A stretch of 64,000 nucleotides of DNA from Branchipolynoe longqiensis (GCA_030323885.1 CM059186.1:25439849-25503848), one strand, 5' to 3'; counted from the stretch's first letter, positions 12,201 through 26,900 are shown. The notes: generated from the sequence alone by a model not told the origin. Numbers and translations: made by a program.

Positions 12201-15200
12201 ACACACAGGGACCGCATTCACACACATGTGGAAAACACATACACATATACAGCCAGTAAGCACACATGGAGACAGTACTCATATACATGAGGTAGAACTT
12301 GCACACAAGGAGACAGTACTCACACACATGGGGACAGTAATCACACACATGGTGACAGTACTCACACACATGGTGACAGTACTCACACACATGAGGACAG
12401 TACTTGCACACAGTGACAGTACTCACACACATGGTGACAGTACTCATACACATGGGGATAGTACTTACACAGGTGGGGACAGTACTCACACATGGAGACA
12501 GTACTCACACATGGGGACAGTACTCACATAAATGGCGACAGTACCCACACACATGGGGACAGTACTCATATGTTGAGACAGTACTCACACACATGGGTGA
12601 CAGTACACCCACACACGGTGACAGTATGCATACACATGGGGATAGTCCTAAGACACATGAGGACAGTACTCACACACATGGGGACAGTACTCACACACAT
12701 GGGGGAAGTACTCACACACATGGGAACAGTACTCACACACATGGGGGAAGTACTCACACACATGGGGACAGTACTCACAGACATGGGGACAGGACTCGTC
12801 CATATGAGGACAGTAATCATACACAGGGACAATCACACATTGACAGAGTCCTCAGATACGTGGAAACTGTACTCACATACATGGAGACATTCCCCATACA
12901 AATGGGCACAGTATTTACACACAGACAGGCACAGTACTCACAAAGGGACAGTACTCACACATGGTGGTAGTAGTCACACACGTGGGGACACTCACACATT
13001 GACGGAGTGCACCCATACATTGAAACAGTACTAACACACATGGAAATATAACCCATACATATGAGCGCAGAACTCACTCAATTGGGGACAATCCTCGCAC
13101 ATGGGAACAGTACTGACATACATGATTAGTGCTCACCCACATGCAGACTCACACATGAAAACATTACTCACACAGAGGGCTATTACTCACACATACGGGA
13201 ACAGTACACACATATGGACAGCGTACTAGCACTCATTAGTAAGATTCTGCCACAAACACATTACTCATATAACATCATTGCAATAGACTCAACTATATTC
13301 AAACGGATTGAACAATGTGAAAATTACACTCTTCACATATATATAATTATATATACAACATATCGTGTACTAAACTATTAATACCCATAACAGGTGTATA
13401 TATGCTGTGCTTATACATGTTTGTAACTGTGGTAAATGTGTTTAGTAGATTAGATACACCCCCATAATATACGCCTTCAAAGCAACTCAGTGGAACACAA
13501 CCGAGCTCGTTATAACGCAACGTTTTAATAAGGACATCAATCAACCGAGCTGCATTCATAACCAAGCCAAACGCAGAGGGGTGGCGGCCTGTTGTGTTGG
13601 AAAGAATAGAACTGAAGTGGGGTTGGCATTCAAGTGACACCCTTAACATATCTCAAACAGGCACTCCACGTGAGGCACATACTTACAGGTGGTGGGTGGT
13701 CTTCACTGTCTTCACTTCGAATCTAGTGGTTTGTACAAGGGGTTCAATGATTACAGCTCAATGTCTTCACTTCGAATCTAGCAGTTTGTCAAAGGGGTTC
13801 AATATTTACAACTCACTGTCTTCACTTTGAATCTAGGTTGGGTGGTTGTTGGAGTTATACATCCTGGCAACACCTAAGGTCATATCAGGACGGGTAGTGA
13901 TTTGTGACAGTGTGCACTCACTGTGAATTTATAGTGCTGCCCCACTGAGAGACCAGGCCACCAACACCATGACCTGATATCCCACTCAGTCACATCATCC
14001 TGACACTGAGCCAACCAGTCCTTGCCCTATCTTAATATTGCCGAGCGCCTGGCTAGGAACTAACAAGCATTAATTTGAAAGTCATTGGTTTGACTCGAAT
14101 CTAGTGGCTTGTGAAAGGGGTTCAATGTTTACAACTCAGTGTTTACAATTCAAACCTAGCAGTTGGCAAAAGGGGATCAATGCTTACAACTCACTGTCTT
14201 CACTTCGAATCTAGCAGTTCAATGTTTACAACTCACTGTCTTCACTTCAAATCTAGCAGTTTGTAAAAGGGGCTCAATGATTAGAACTCACTGTCCTCAC
14301 TTTGAATCTAGGAGTTTGTAATAAAAGGGTTCAATGTTTACAGCTCATTGTCTTCACTTCGAATCTAGTGGTTTGTTAAAGGAGTTCAATGTTAACAACT
14401 CACTGTCTTCACTCTGAATCTAGTGGTTTGTAAAAGGGGTTCAATGTTTGAACTAATTTGACCAATACTACTCTACATATTTGTAAGTATCATAATTGAA
14501 TTTGTCTAATTAAATATGCATAACAGTGTAATTTGTATCTCTTGAAAGATTTGTTTGTTTGTTGTTGTTTTACGTCCTAGCAACATCTACAGTCATATCA
14601 GGATGGGTACTGACTTGTGACAGTGCGCACTTATGGTGACTTTATAGTGCTGCCCCACTGGAAGATCAGGCCGCCAGCACCATGACCTGATATCCCACTC
14701 AGTCACATTATCCTGACACTGAGCCAACCAGTCCTTGCCCTATCCTAATATTGCCGAGCGCCAGGCTAGGAAGCAACAAGTATCAATTTTAAAATCATTG
14801 GTTTGACTCGACCAGGGTTCGAACCCACGATCCCATGGTCTACCAACACGGGAGACGGGCGCTCTAACTCATTCGGCCATCCCGTCTGGTCCTCTCTCGA
14901 AAGATGGGGAAGGGGGAAATATATGTATAACCTAATCTAAAATAGGACTCCTGAGATCAATCTGTGGTTATTGGGGACAGGGCTTAGCTCTGACATACTA
15001 CAGTTAACACATACTACCCAATAACTGTACTGGTAGACTGCAAACTACAATTTGCAGACTACAATAAACACACTTTCAAACAATTGTACTGGTAGACTGC
15101 AAACTACAATTGGCAGGCTGCGGTTCACACACTACCGAATAACTGTGCTGGTAGATTGAAAACTACATTTGGCAGACTACAATTAACCCACAGTTCAACA

Positions 15201-15526
15201 ACTGCACTGGCAGACTGCAAACTTCAATCGGCAGACTGCAATTAACACATAATGCCCAATAACTGCACTGGTTGACTGCAAACTACAATTGCCAGACTAC
15301 AATTAGCACACTGTCCCCCTATATGTCCCAACAATTGCACTGGAAGACTGCAAACCTCATTTGGCAGAATTCAGTTGGCACACTTCCCAACAACTGCACA
15401 GGCAAACTGCAAACTACAATGGACAGATTGCAGTTAGCACGCACTGCCCAGCAAATTTCAGGGTACGCCAGACATTCTATCTTGCTAACCAAGTCATCGT
15501 GACAGGGTATGTATGTCTGTATGTGC

Positions 15527-15557
<31 letters not shown>

Positions 15558-17868
15558 TGTATGTATGTATGTATGTATGTATGTATGTAGAGGTACATAT
15601 GCATGCACACACATATGTATGTGTCTATGTATGTATGTATGTATGTGCATGCACACACATATGTATGTGTCTATGTATGTATGTATGTATGTATGTATGT
15701 ATGTATGTATGTACCTTTGTACATGTGTATGTAATTTTCACATTGTTCAATCCTCTGTGTGAGTACATATGCACGCACACACATATGTATGTGTCTATGT
15801 ATGTATGTATGTACCTTTGTACATGTGTATGTATGTATGTGTTTATGTATGTATGTAAGTGTGTATGTATGTATGTATGTATCTTTACGTACATATGCAT
15901 GCACACATATCTATGTGTCTATGTATGTATGTATGTACATGTGTATGTAATTTTCAAATTGTTCAATCCTCTGTGAGTACATATGCACGCACACACATAT
16001 GTATGTGTCTATGTATGTATGTATGTATGTATGTACCTTTGTACATGTGTATGTATGTATGTGTTTATGTATGTATGTAAGTGTGTATGTAAGTGTGTAT
16101 GTATGTGTGTATGTATGTGTGTATGTATGTATGTATGTATGTATGTATGTATGTATGTATGTATGTATGTATGTATGTATGTATGTATGTATGTATGTAT
16201 GTATGTATGTATGTATGTATGTATGTATGTATGTATGTATGTATGTATGTATGTATGTATCATATCACACACATGCTGTTATTCTATAGTAATCAATAGG
16301 CGGCTGAAGAACAAAAACGCATTCAATGAATAATATCAATAGAAGAGACCAGTAGTGCATATTTTTTTCATAGTAGTTTGCATATGAATAAAGTGAAAAT
16401 AATTTTAATGTTAAAACATTCATTTAAAAGAGCAAAGAAGAAAAAGAATTAAAGACACTCACAAGATTGCCTTTTGTGAGCCCTGGGTGGCGCATATGTT
16501 GACGACCAGTGGGATCCAGATTCCACGGTAGTAGAAGGCCGGCTGGGGCGTCATGCCGCTCCCCACCGGCATCCCACCCACCATGGACGGGGGCTGACCG
16601 GCGATGTCGGGGCCCTTTGAGCCTGCAATTTGCAAGTTTCAGGTCGGTAAATATTTCTAGAATATTTCTAGCAAACTGAAATGTATATATATATACCCCT
16701 TGTCTAATTCCAACTGACCAGACCCTACGTTAAAACTTACTACAACTTTACCAAAGGAATACAGAAGATAATTTCTACTTACATTCTAAATACCATGTAA
16801 ATACTCACATTAATCTGACTAATATTGATGTAGTCATATGACAATCCTGTTGTCATATTACTGTGGAAGTTGTGGGTTATAGAATTTATTTTCTGTTATA
16901 TGCTGAAAATTGTGTATTAAGCAGTTATTGTACACCTTACTCTATATATCATTTTTGTGTAAATAATCATCCTGAATTGAAAAATAGCTGGAAGAGCAGT
17001 GCTTTGGCACTGACAAGACTTATTCTGCAGAATAAACATATTTACCGCCCCCCCCCCCCCAAATACATATATACACAGCCGACCAGGGCTGGGTAAGCAG
17101 CTTTTCATTATTGTAAGGTACGAAGCTAACCTGTGTGCTTCACAAAACTATGCTCATTTAGGGAATAGTTTCGTGACACACACAGTCGTGAATAGCCTTG
17201 TGACACCAATTGCATATGGCTGCAGGAAGTGCATGCTATGGACGCCGCCATTTTCGAGGAACACATATGCTAAAATGCCGTTCAGAGTAGTGCGGCATTT
17301 GGAATTTCTCTGACACCTGTGCATGCGCTGCCAGTACGCACCTGTCTTTGCACCCTGAGAGATCTGCGGTGTCTGCTGGCTGATGAACTGCGACTGGATG
17401 AACGTGCCCAGCCCGTTGACGATATCACGGAAGATCTTGGTAGAGTGTTGCTTCATATCGTAACTCTCACAGAAGCTCCTGACAGAAGTATTCAGAGAAT
17501 TATTACACTATACCCAACACATATACTTATATATGTTCAACCCACATATGTAACCCCGTCCTGATATGAACTTAGATGTTGCCATGATGTAAAACTCCAA
17601 CAACCAACCACATATGTAAGTAACCATGTGCATAGTAATAATACCTGGGGCGAATTTCCAAGATGAGAGTGAGTATGCAAAAATTACATTGTTGTTAGTT
17701 TAAACGGACCCGGTATAGGCTTCTGAGACACGAACCGTACTCCGACAAATGCTCTCCAAGCATACCTTTGCAGGTTTTCAGTTTATGCAACTGTATACGT
17801 GTGGGGGTCAGGGGAGGGGGCGGCAGTCAAGTAATGAAAGCAGTCTTTGTTGCATCACGACCGACAGC

Positions 17869-17918
<50 letters not shown>

Positions 17919-20900
17919 ACGTGGGGGGAGAGTGCTGAAATTGGTTGCTCCTGTTGTGTTGTAGTTAGTCCAGCAGCACTGACAAGGCTTTCAGACAACC
18001 ATATAGAATGTTAGAATTTGCAATCTAAAATGCTAAATATAAAGTTAAAATGTTTATTTCTCATAACCAGCTACTTTTTGTGTGAAAAATTGATTAAATC
18101 ATGTAGATATATAGACTTTAAAAATTTAATTGAGAACTTCCTGTGGTTGCCATGGATTCCCCTGTATGTGGGGAACCCCTCTAGGTCATGTGATCAGGGA
18201 ATCCCACCTATGATGTCATCCATACATCACAGACCTCAACACTCTCCTCCCACATGTTCAGTTGCGTGAATTGAAAAAACTAAGCAAAGGTATGCTTGGA
18301 GAGCTTTTGATGCTGGATTCATTTGTTTCTGGGTGAGGTATACCAGGCGACTTTAAAGTTGTATAATCCGATGGTTTTCAGTTTCTGTCATATTTATTTT
18401 AGATAAATATATTAGGCTGGGCGCTATAATCTACTTTACTTTTAGTTTGATCTAAGTTTTATTTTAAGAGTTTAACTTTTGGAGATAATTAATATATCAG
18501 GTTGATCGTTATAATAATATACCTCACTTTATTTTGATCTAACTTTTATTTAAAATTATTACCTTTTGCGATTTTGAATTGAAAACAAGCCAAAGTTAAC
18601 TTAGTATTCATTCTATGCAACAATAAATGTTTAATGAGTCCACCAATATCTCGGTTGGATATATAGAATCAAATTTAAGTGAGTGTTTTTGGTTTCAAAC
18701 AATTGATGCATTCATCTCTGAACCAGATTGGTCCCAATCGAAACGTGCATATCAAAATAACAGTAGTTTTCTATTCCACTGAAGTAACCTTGATTAGGGA
18801 CCTCTTATAAATGATTTTTGCATTGGAAATATTATCTTAGCTTAGATCAAAAAATTGTGTTTTATTACATTCATTTATTACTAGCACCACAATGTCTATT
18901 TACCAATGAGTCAAGTACCACCAGCAACTACATAAACATATTTATACACCTGGCCATATATACCCGTTTTCACATTTGCATTCCCCCACCGATGCATCAT
19001 TATCGGAATATTTTACACCATATCACTAAGGAACATTTCATATATTGTTGAAGCAAACAATCAATAATATTCTACTAGGAAAAAAAGTTATTTCGTTTAG
19101 TTCTAAGATAATGTTACCTCTTTTGAATATCATATTCACTACGATAAAACAATATGTGGAACGTGATCCACCTCCACCTGCACACTAAAGCACCTGAAAT
19201 GTAGCATTGGCCCTGAAATTGTTGCTTTACACATTGCCTTCCCCTTTCCTCTTCAAGTACTTGACATTTAGTACCCATACAATAGACGATTTCCACCACC
19301 AACCCACCATCAGACGGCAGTGACAAGAACTAAAGTTCTGGGTAACCGCTCACTGTGGAGCATGCTCTGGACAAAACGTCTAATAGGGTTACTTTCCCTA
19401 TCAACCACCAGCCGCGGTGGCTTAATAGGCAGCGCGCGGGCCTCGCGTGCGGAAGGTCGGGAGTTCGGTTCGCGGTCGAATCAAACCGATGACTTTAAAA
19501 TTGATACTTGTTGCTTCCTAGCTTGGTGCTCGGCATTAATAGGATAGGGCAAGGACTGGTCAGCTCAGTGTCAGGATAATGTGACTGAGTGGGATATCGG
19601 GTCATGGTGCATGTGGCCTGATTTCTCAGTGGGGCAGCAGTATAAAGTGTGCACTGTCACAAGTCAGTATCGGTCCTGATATGACCTTAGATGTTGCCAG
19701 GACATAAAACTTCAGCAACCAACCCTATCAACCCACCCTCTGACGGCAAGAACTAATGTTGTAGGAAACAGTTCACTGCGCATGCTCCGGGCAAAAGGTC
19801 TATTAGACTGATCGTTGGTGTACAATGGTCAGTTTGAAAGAAGGCAATTGGAATCTATAATGGAGAAATGAAATTTTGGGTGAATGAGGTTATTTCAAAG
19901 GAGGTCATAAATGCCTTTTCAGTACTTACTTGAGGAGGTGTGGCTGTGCACACAATCGACTAAGCACCTCTAGTGCGCATGCGCGTTGCCACATGGGCTT
20001 CTCTGGGTCCAAGAATTTGACAAGAAGTGACAGGAAGATTTCACATTCTGTTACCTAATAAACACAGGAGAGATACAAAACGAAATTACTCAAGATTGCA
20101 CGAACATGCATTATATTGCATATTAGATACAAGATTCAACCCTATGTAAAAGCTGTCGAAAATGCGGGTCAAAGAATTGAGAGCCTAATTTCACAATCTA
20201 AGAAGCAACAATTATTCTTTACATATGTCTTATTGATAGCCCGCTACCTTTGAGTTGAAAAATATAATATAATATCTAGTTTAATAAGATTTAAAAGTGA
20301 AATCGACGGCGTTCTGCGGCCGCCATCTTGTCTTTTTGCATTCTCGCCCATTTCACCAACTCTGTGCCTATATGGGTAGCCATTTGATACTGGAGCCACA
20401 GTTTCTAGGTCATGTTCCATACTAAACCTATTTTCGCCTGTATTTACACTACGTTGTCGTTCACCCGTGTACTACAAGTACCGGGTGAATCATTTATCTA
20501 ATTGCATATATGATTTCTATCGATATTTTCAATTAATTCTGACTGACCGGGCTGAGGTGGCCGAATCGGTAAGAGCACTGGCTGGCTTCCCGTGCGAAAG
20601 GTTGTGCGTTCGAATCCCAGTCGAGTCAAACCAATGACGTACATGATTTATACTACTTGACGCTAAGCATTAAAAGGATATGGTAATGACTGTCTTGCTC
20701 AGTATGTGACTGATTGAGAAATTAGGTCATGGTGCCAGCGGCCCAGTCTCCCAGAGGGGTAGCATTATAAAGTCATCACGACATGACATTTGCCATGTCA
20801 TATCTCACAGTCGGAAGATCTCAGATCTTATATCTAATATATTTAAATTAAAAATCCATTTCGGTGTGAAAAAATAAAAGCGTTTAATGGGTGTTGGTTT

Positions 20901-23900
20901 CCCCTTCTTCTACGTTGTTATTTATTTGCAATGCGATATTTAATTTGTTCGTTCTAATTACAATGATAACATGCACATGTATTTTTGTATGTCGTATTTC
21001 ATATTATCGAGAGTGATTGCTTAAAAAATATATTTCAATAAAACAAACCCCACGACAGCAGAATCCAACCTAATCCACCAGCGGTTGCATGATAAGGTAT
21101 TTTTTTATTTAAAATAAATAGAAAAGTGAGCCTTGGTACTATAACCCAATAGGCCTACAGCGACCATGAGTAAACAATACAAATAACAATGATCAAATGA
21201 CCAATAACAAGGACAAGTGAGGAAGTGGGTAAAAAAAAAAGAAAAAAAAAGGAAAATAGGGATTTCTTTGTCAGAAAAATAGGGATAAAATATGGATTGT
21301 CCCCACAAAATAAGAAGAAAATAGGAATTTTGTATAAGAGCAAATGTACCAAAATAGTGTATACAGGCCGTCAAATAAGCTATCACCTCAAAAAGTAGGG
21401 AAACAGGAAACAATTGAAGTTCAAATTATGATGCATAGTATGATTATACTGTGCTCCTTGTTCAAGTCTCATTCTATTTGCTTTGTAGTCTACCGCATTA
21501 CCCAGCTTAGTAGGCAACCCCCGCTTAGTAGGTGGCCCCCCCCCACAGCGCCCCCAATGTTCCTTTAGAAATATACATTTCCTGACAAAAATGTTGCAAA
21601 AGTAAGACACTTGACGGCCTGCAAGGAGATAAATAAATAAATAAATAAAGCTACCATTGTATTACACAAAAATAAAAATAATACACAAGGCTCCTTTTGC
21701 CACAGCACTGTGAGGAGAATAGTCTAACGAGCGCGGAAAGAACACGCACCATGCAGCCACCGCTTCCACTGTTGCCTAGCGACGAGTAAACAAAACTCAA
21801 CAACTCCAACCGCTAATCGAGTTAAGTAGGGCTCAGCGCTACACTGGCGAAATCACTTCCACCGTTTCAAATTTAATATCCCACACCGGATGCTGAACGT
21901 GAACGATGTAAAATTTCAATTTACAGCAATACCCAATATATATATATATGTATAGTGTCTGTCTGTGTGTGTGTCTGTCTGTGTGTCTGTCTGTGTGTCT
22001 GTCTGTCTGTGTGTGTGTCTGTCTGTCTGTCTGTGTGTGTCTGTCTGTCTGTCTGTGTGTCTGTGTGTCTGTCTGTCTGTGTGCGTGTGTCTGTCTGTCT
22101 GTCTGTGTGTCTGTCTGTGTGTCTGTCTGTGTGTGTGTCTGTGTGTCTGTGTGTCTGTCTGTCTGTGTGTCTGTCTGTGTGTATGTCTGTCTGTGTGTCT
22201 GTCTGTCTGTGTGTCTGTCTGTGTGTCTGTCTGTGTGTCTGTCTGTGTGTCTGTCTGTCTGTCTGTGTGTCTGTCTGTGTGTCTGTCTGTCTGTGTGTCT
22301 GTCTGTGTGTCTGTCTGTCTGTGTGTCTGTCTGTGTGTCTGTCTGTGTGTCTGTCTGTGTGTCTGTGTGTGTGTCTGTCTGTGTGTCTGTCTGTGTGTCT
22401 GTGTGTGTGTCTGTCTGTGTGTCTGTCTGTCTGTCTGTCTGTGTGTGCGTGCGTGCGTGCATGGCCGAATCGGTAGAGCGCAGACTCCTCGTGCAGAGGG
22501 TAGGGAGTTATAATCCCGGCCGAGTCAAACCAATGACTTATAAAATTGATACTTGTCGCTACCTACCCTTGCGCTCAGTATTACTAGGATAGGGCAAGGA
22601 CTGGTTATAACCACATGCAAGTTTGGTTTAATGTACCGGAAGTGGCCTGGGGCCCGACAATTTTGTTTGGATTAACCGATAATTTGGATTGACTGACTTT
22701 GGTTTAACCAACTTTTTTTATATGATAAATAGTAGTATTTTGTCGGGCCGCCGAAAAAAGTTTGGATTAACCGATCGTTTGGTTTAACCGAGCTTAGTTT
22801 AACGGGGTTGTACTGTATTAGTTTTTTTGTAATAAAAAGATAAATGCAGCAACATACCAGCAGTTTGTAGTAGTGCTTGAGGAGGACGGCGACGATACGG
22901 AGGAGCCTCATCACTATGGGGAAGTAAGGCTTGTCCATGAGTGAGGGGGACGGCGGGGTGGGCGCCCCCGGCCGGTACTTGAGGCTGGGCGAGAACAGCT
23001 TGATCACCAGCGGACACACCCGCTCCTTGAGCAGGAAGCTGAACTCTGGGTGCTGGCAACAAGCAGGAATACACGTCAGCAGTGTCGCCTCGATGATCGA
23101 TTGATGCATTGATTGATTGATTGATGGTTTCTTTACGCCATGTCGGCAGCATAGGCCATATTCACGGCGAATGATGATGTTAGAGACTTGGTTGCATTTT
23201 AATTCATTCATTTGATGATGAAAATGGTTAATATAATGATGAATATGATGAATATGATTAAATTGTTTGATTGATTGAATGGTGATGGCTTAATGCCGTG
23301 TTGGCAGCAAAGGTCATATGCACAGGATATGATGATGAATATGCTTATGGCTATCAACATATTGATGAAAATATTTATGGATATATTTCTGGATATATTT
23401 CTGAATAAATTTCTGAATATGATAAATATGATTATAAATATAATTATAAATATGATGAATATGATGGTGAATATGGTGACGGTGGAGGAAGAGGAGGTAG
23501 AGGGAGACGACGACGACTAGGATGGGGAGAGTGGAAGGGGAGGAGAATGACAACTAAAGATATGTTAAAAATAAGACATTTGGATAGAATTGACCCCCCA
23601 CCCCCCCACCTCCATACATACGTACTTACACACACAACGTCAAAAAGGATGTTCTCTGTTATAATCTGCGTGCTTGTAAATAGAGAATTTACAGTAGTTA
23701 TAGACTCCTAGTTGATTGATTGATTGGTGGTTGCTTTACGCCGTGTCGGCAGCATAGGCCATATTCACGGTGAGAAATGTTTGTTTTGTTGTTCAAACTG
23801 TGGACTCCTAGTACTCATCCATTAAAGCTGCATAGTCCGATGAAGCATCAAATTTTCAAAACAAAAACATTCACCTAGTTTTTTTTCTACATATCTAACT

Positions 23901-26900
23901 TAGATATTGGTGCACTTATTAAACATGTGTTGCCACATAGAAGGGAATACTGAGTCAATTTAACAGAACCTGTTACTGCATAAACCTATGGTGAGTGTTT
24001 TGGCATGCTTGCCAAAATCAATTTAGGATGTTTGCACTTCAAATATCTCAAAAGTTAGCCATTCAAAATGAAAGTTACTTCAAACTAAAGCAATGTAGGT
24101 TATAACAACCAATTAAATATATTTATCTCAGAAAAATGGCAGAAATTCAAAACCATCGGACTATGCAACTTTAAGTTCTATATAAACAAAATAATCTTTT
24201 GAACGAGAAACAAAGGTCATCTCAGCATATGACATGTGTGTCGGGGTCAGGGGTCAGGGGAGAGATAAACAAAACTATTGAAACTTGAAAGTTACCATTA
24301 AGAAGACGGAGGGAAAAGACGTGAGAACAGCTTCCATGAGCTCTAGTCCGAAGGTGCGGGTCATCTCTGTCATCCCCACCAGCCAGTGCGGTTGGTCAGC
24401 ATTAACCAGCTGACAGAAGTCCTGAGGAGGCAAATAAGAAAACTAGTATTAGTACCGGACTGAACCAGAAATGGTGATTATTTTTACGTCATGTCAATAG
24501 CAAAGGGCCATGTTCTCTGGCAGCGCTGAGAGCTGGTGTAATATACGGGCGAGAAACGACATTTTCTGGGACGCCGAGCATGAAATGACTTCTCTGTTTC
24601 AGGCTTTTTTCTGTGGTGCTTACGGTTTCACTTCACCAATGACGGCACGGCGATCAACACCGCCACATCTTATTGCCTGTAAATGTACTAAATGACTAAT
24701 CTGGTGTTCTACACTTCATGGATACAATATTAAACTCATAGGGTTCCACAATTACAAGTTAGTTGATATATATTAAACTCATAGGGTTCCACAATTACAA
24801 GTTAGTTGATAAATATTAAACTCATAGGGTTCCACAATTACAAGTTAGTTGATAAATATTAAACTCATATGGTTCCACAATTACAAGTTAGTTGATAAAT
24901 ATTAAACTCATAGGGTTCCACAATTACAAGGTAGTTGATAAATATTAAACTCATAGGGTTCCACAATTACAAGTTAGTTGATAAGTGCCACTGATACATT
25001 GATATGCAATTTGGACCTTTCTATACTTTTACTGTGTATAGGCACGCCTCGCAGACACCAGATGGCACCACCCTAGGGGTTACTCGCTTATGTAGCTTAC
25101 CTATGTATCTTACTTATGTGCACCATGCTTATGTATCTACTTCCTCTGCGCGCATCTGCTTTATGTATCGGCAAGCCACCCACCATATTTCACCCTGATT
25201 ATTCGTGCTCAACTACACCAATACACCAAAGTTCTCGCGATACAAATACTACACCAATAGATATAAACATTCCAAATTGCGTCGCAGCACCCTCTGTCGG
25301 ATTAGTTCCTGGGATTGGAAAATACCCCATTGCTTGAAGACACAGTATGGAGAGTAGTGTACCTGGAAGAGGAGGAAGGCGTCGCCTGCACAGGGACGGA
25401 GCGACTGAGGCGGGTGTCGCCCGACCGCCTTCAGTTCTTCAGCAGATATCGCCTGAAGTACCTCTGTCAATAGAAATAACACACTGTGGTCACTATATAT
25501 ATATATACTAGTTTTCTTCTATATACACATATACATTAGATATTATATATATATTATATACATTATATATACATTATATGCAGTAAAGCCTCTCTAACCG
25601 ACCACCTCCACAGATTGACCTCTCCCATATATTGATCACTTTTTTTGGTCCCAAACGATCGCCCATACAATACCACTTGAAGAAATGAAAAACTCCCTGA
25701 AGTGACCACCTCCCTAATTGGACCATTTAAAGCCAGTCCCATGATCGGCCGATTTAGAGAGGTTTTACTGTATATGCATATATTGCATATATATTACATA
25801 CATGCATACATCTATATATCATAATACACATAAAATATATCCACAATTTATATGTAGATATAAATTATATATATATTTATTATACGAGTATATAATGTGT
25901 GTATATATTTATTATACGTGGATATGTACCGGCAGTACCTATGTACAAGTCTGGAGGTTCCCACTAGTGTTCAGGAACGGCAATTTTCATATTAAAAAAA
26001 TAGTTAGGTCGTCTATGACTATGTGGTCAAACATAGACAACAACGATAAAAAGCTGGACAGCAACAAGAATAACAATACCAAAGGCTGAAGATCTGTTTG
26101 TTTGTTGGGGTTTTACCTCCTAGCAACATCTAATGTCATATCAGGACGGGTACCGACTTGTGACAGTACACAATCATAGCACCTTTATAGTGCTGCCCCA
26201 CTGGGAAATCAGGCCTCTGGCACCATGACCCGATACCCCACTCAGCCACATTATCCTGACACTGAGCTAACCAGTCCTTGCCCTATCCTATTAATGCTGA
26301 GCGCCAGGCTAGGAACCGACAAGTATCAATTTTAAACTCGACCGCGAACCGAACTCCCGACATTCCGCGCGCGAGGCCCCCGCTCTACCGATTAGGCCAG
26401 CGCACACGTTCACTGGAGAACAAATACCCCACCAGGGCCAGAGCACTGTCAATGACATAATATCAGGCAGGATGAGAGCAGATGATGTTTAGTTACGACG
26501 ACCTTACAGATCAGCTATGGGGGTCAGGAGAAACACTCTTCATAATATGGCTTTGTTATCCAGAATGTGGTGCTTACGTTGTGAAGGGACAGCATCCTCA
26601 GCCACGACCCGCTCAAACACGACGCTGACCAGCTGGCGTACTGTGGCAGCGGCGGTGTTGATCGTCGTGCTGTCCTTGGTGAAGTGGAGCCGGAAGCACA
26701 GAACAAGAGCCTGAAACAGGGAAGTCATTCCATGCTCAGCATCCCAGGAAGTATCATTCAAGATAGATTTTTTTTGCTTTTGTTATATCATGCGAAATGG
26801 CGATTTATACAATTGTGAAGTCACTCTATTAAAATATTGTTAGCCTGAAACCCATACTAAATCTGTACTTGCCAGTTAATCGCAGGTCTGGTTAACTCGA

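Noticed and set aside
12055..13034. Open frames of 140-190 codons on both strands
   Set aside because: They follow the 21-bp minisatellite exactly and encode only its repeat in each frame.
15509..16333. Met-Tyr-Val-Cys repeat frames
   Set aside because: Translation of the TATG microsatellite.
21839..22592. Frames of over 200 codons rich in Cys/Val/Ser or Thr/Asp/Gln
   Set aside because: Pure translation of CTGT/GTGT tetramers.
23275..23553. Frames rich in Met/Ile/Asn and His/Tyr
   Set aside because: Low-complexity ATGAATATGATA sequence.
24721..24985. CRISPR-like regular repeats
   Set aside because: Units are directly adjacent with no variable spacers, and the genome is eukaryotic.
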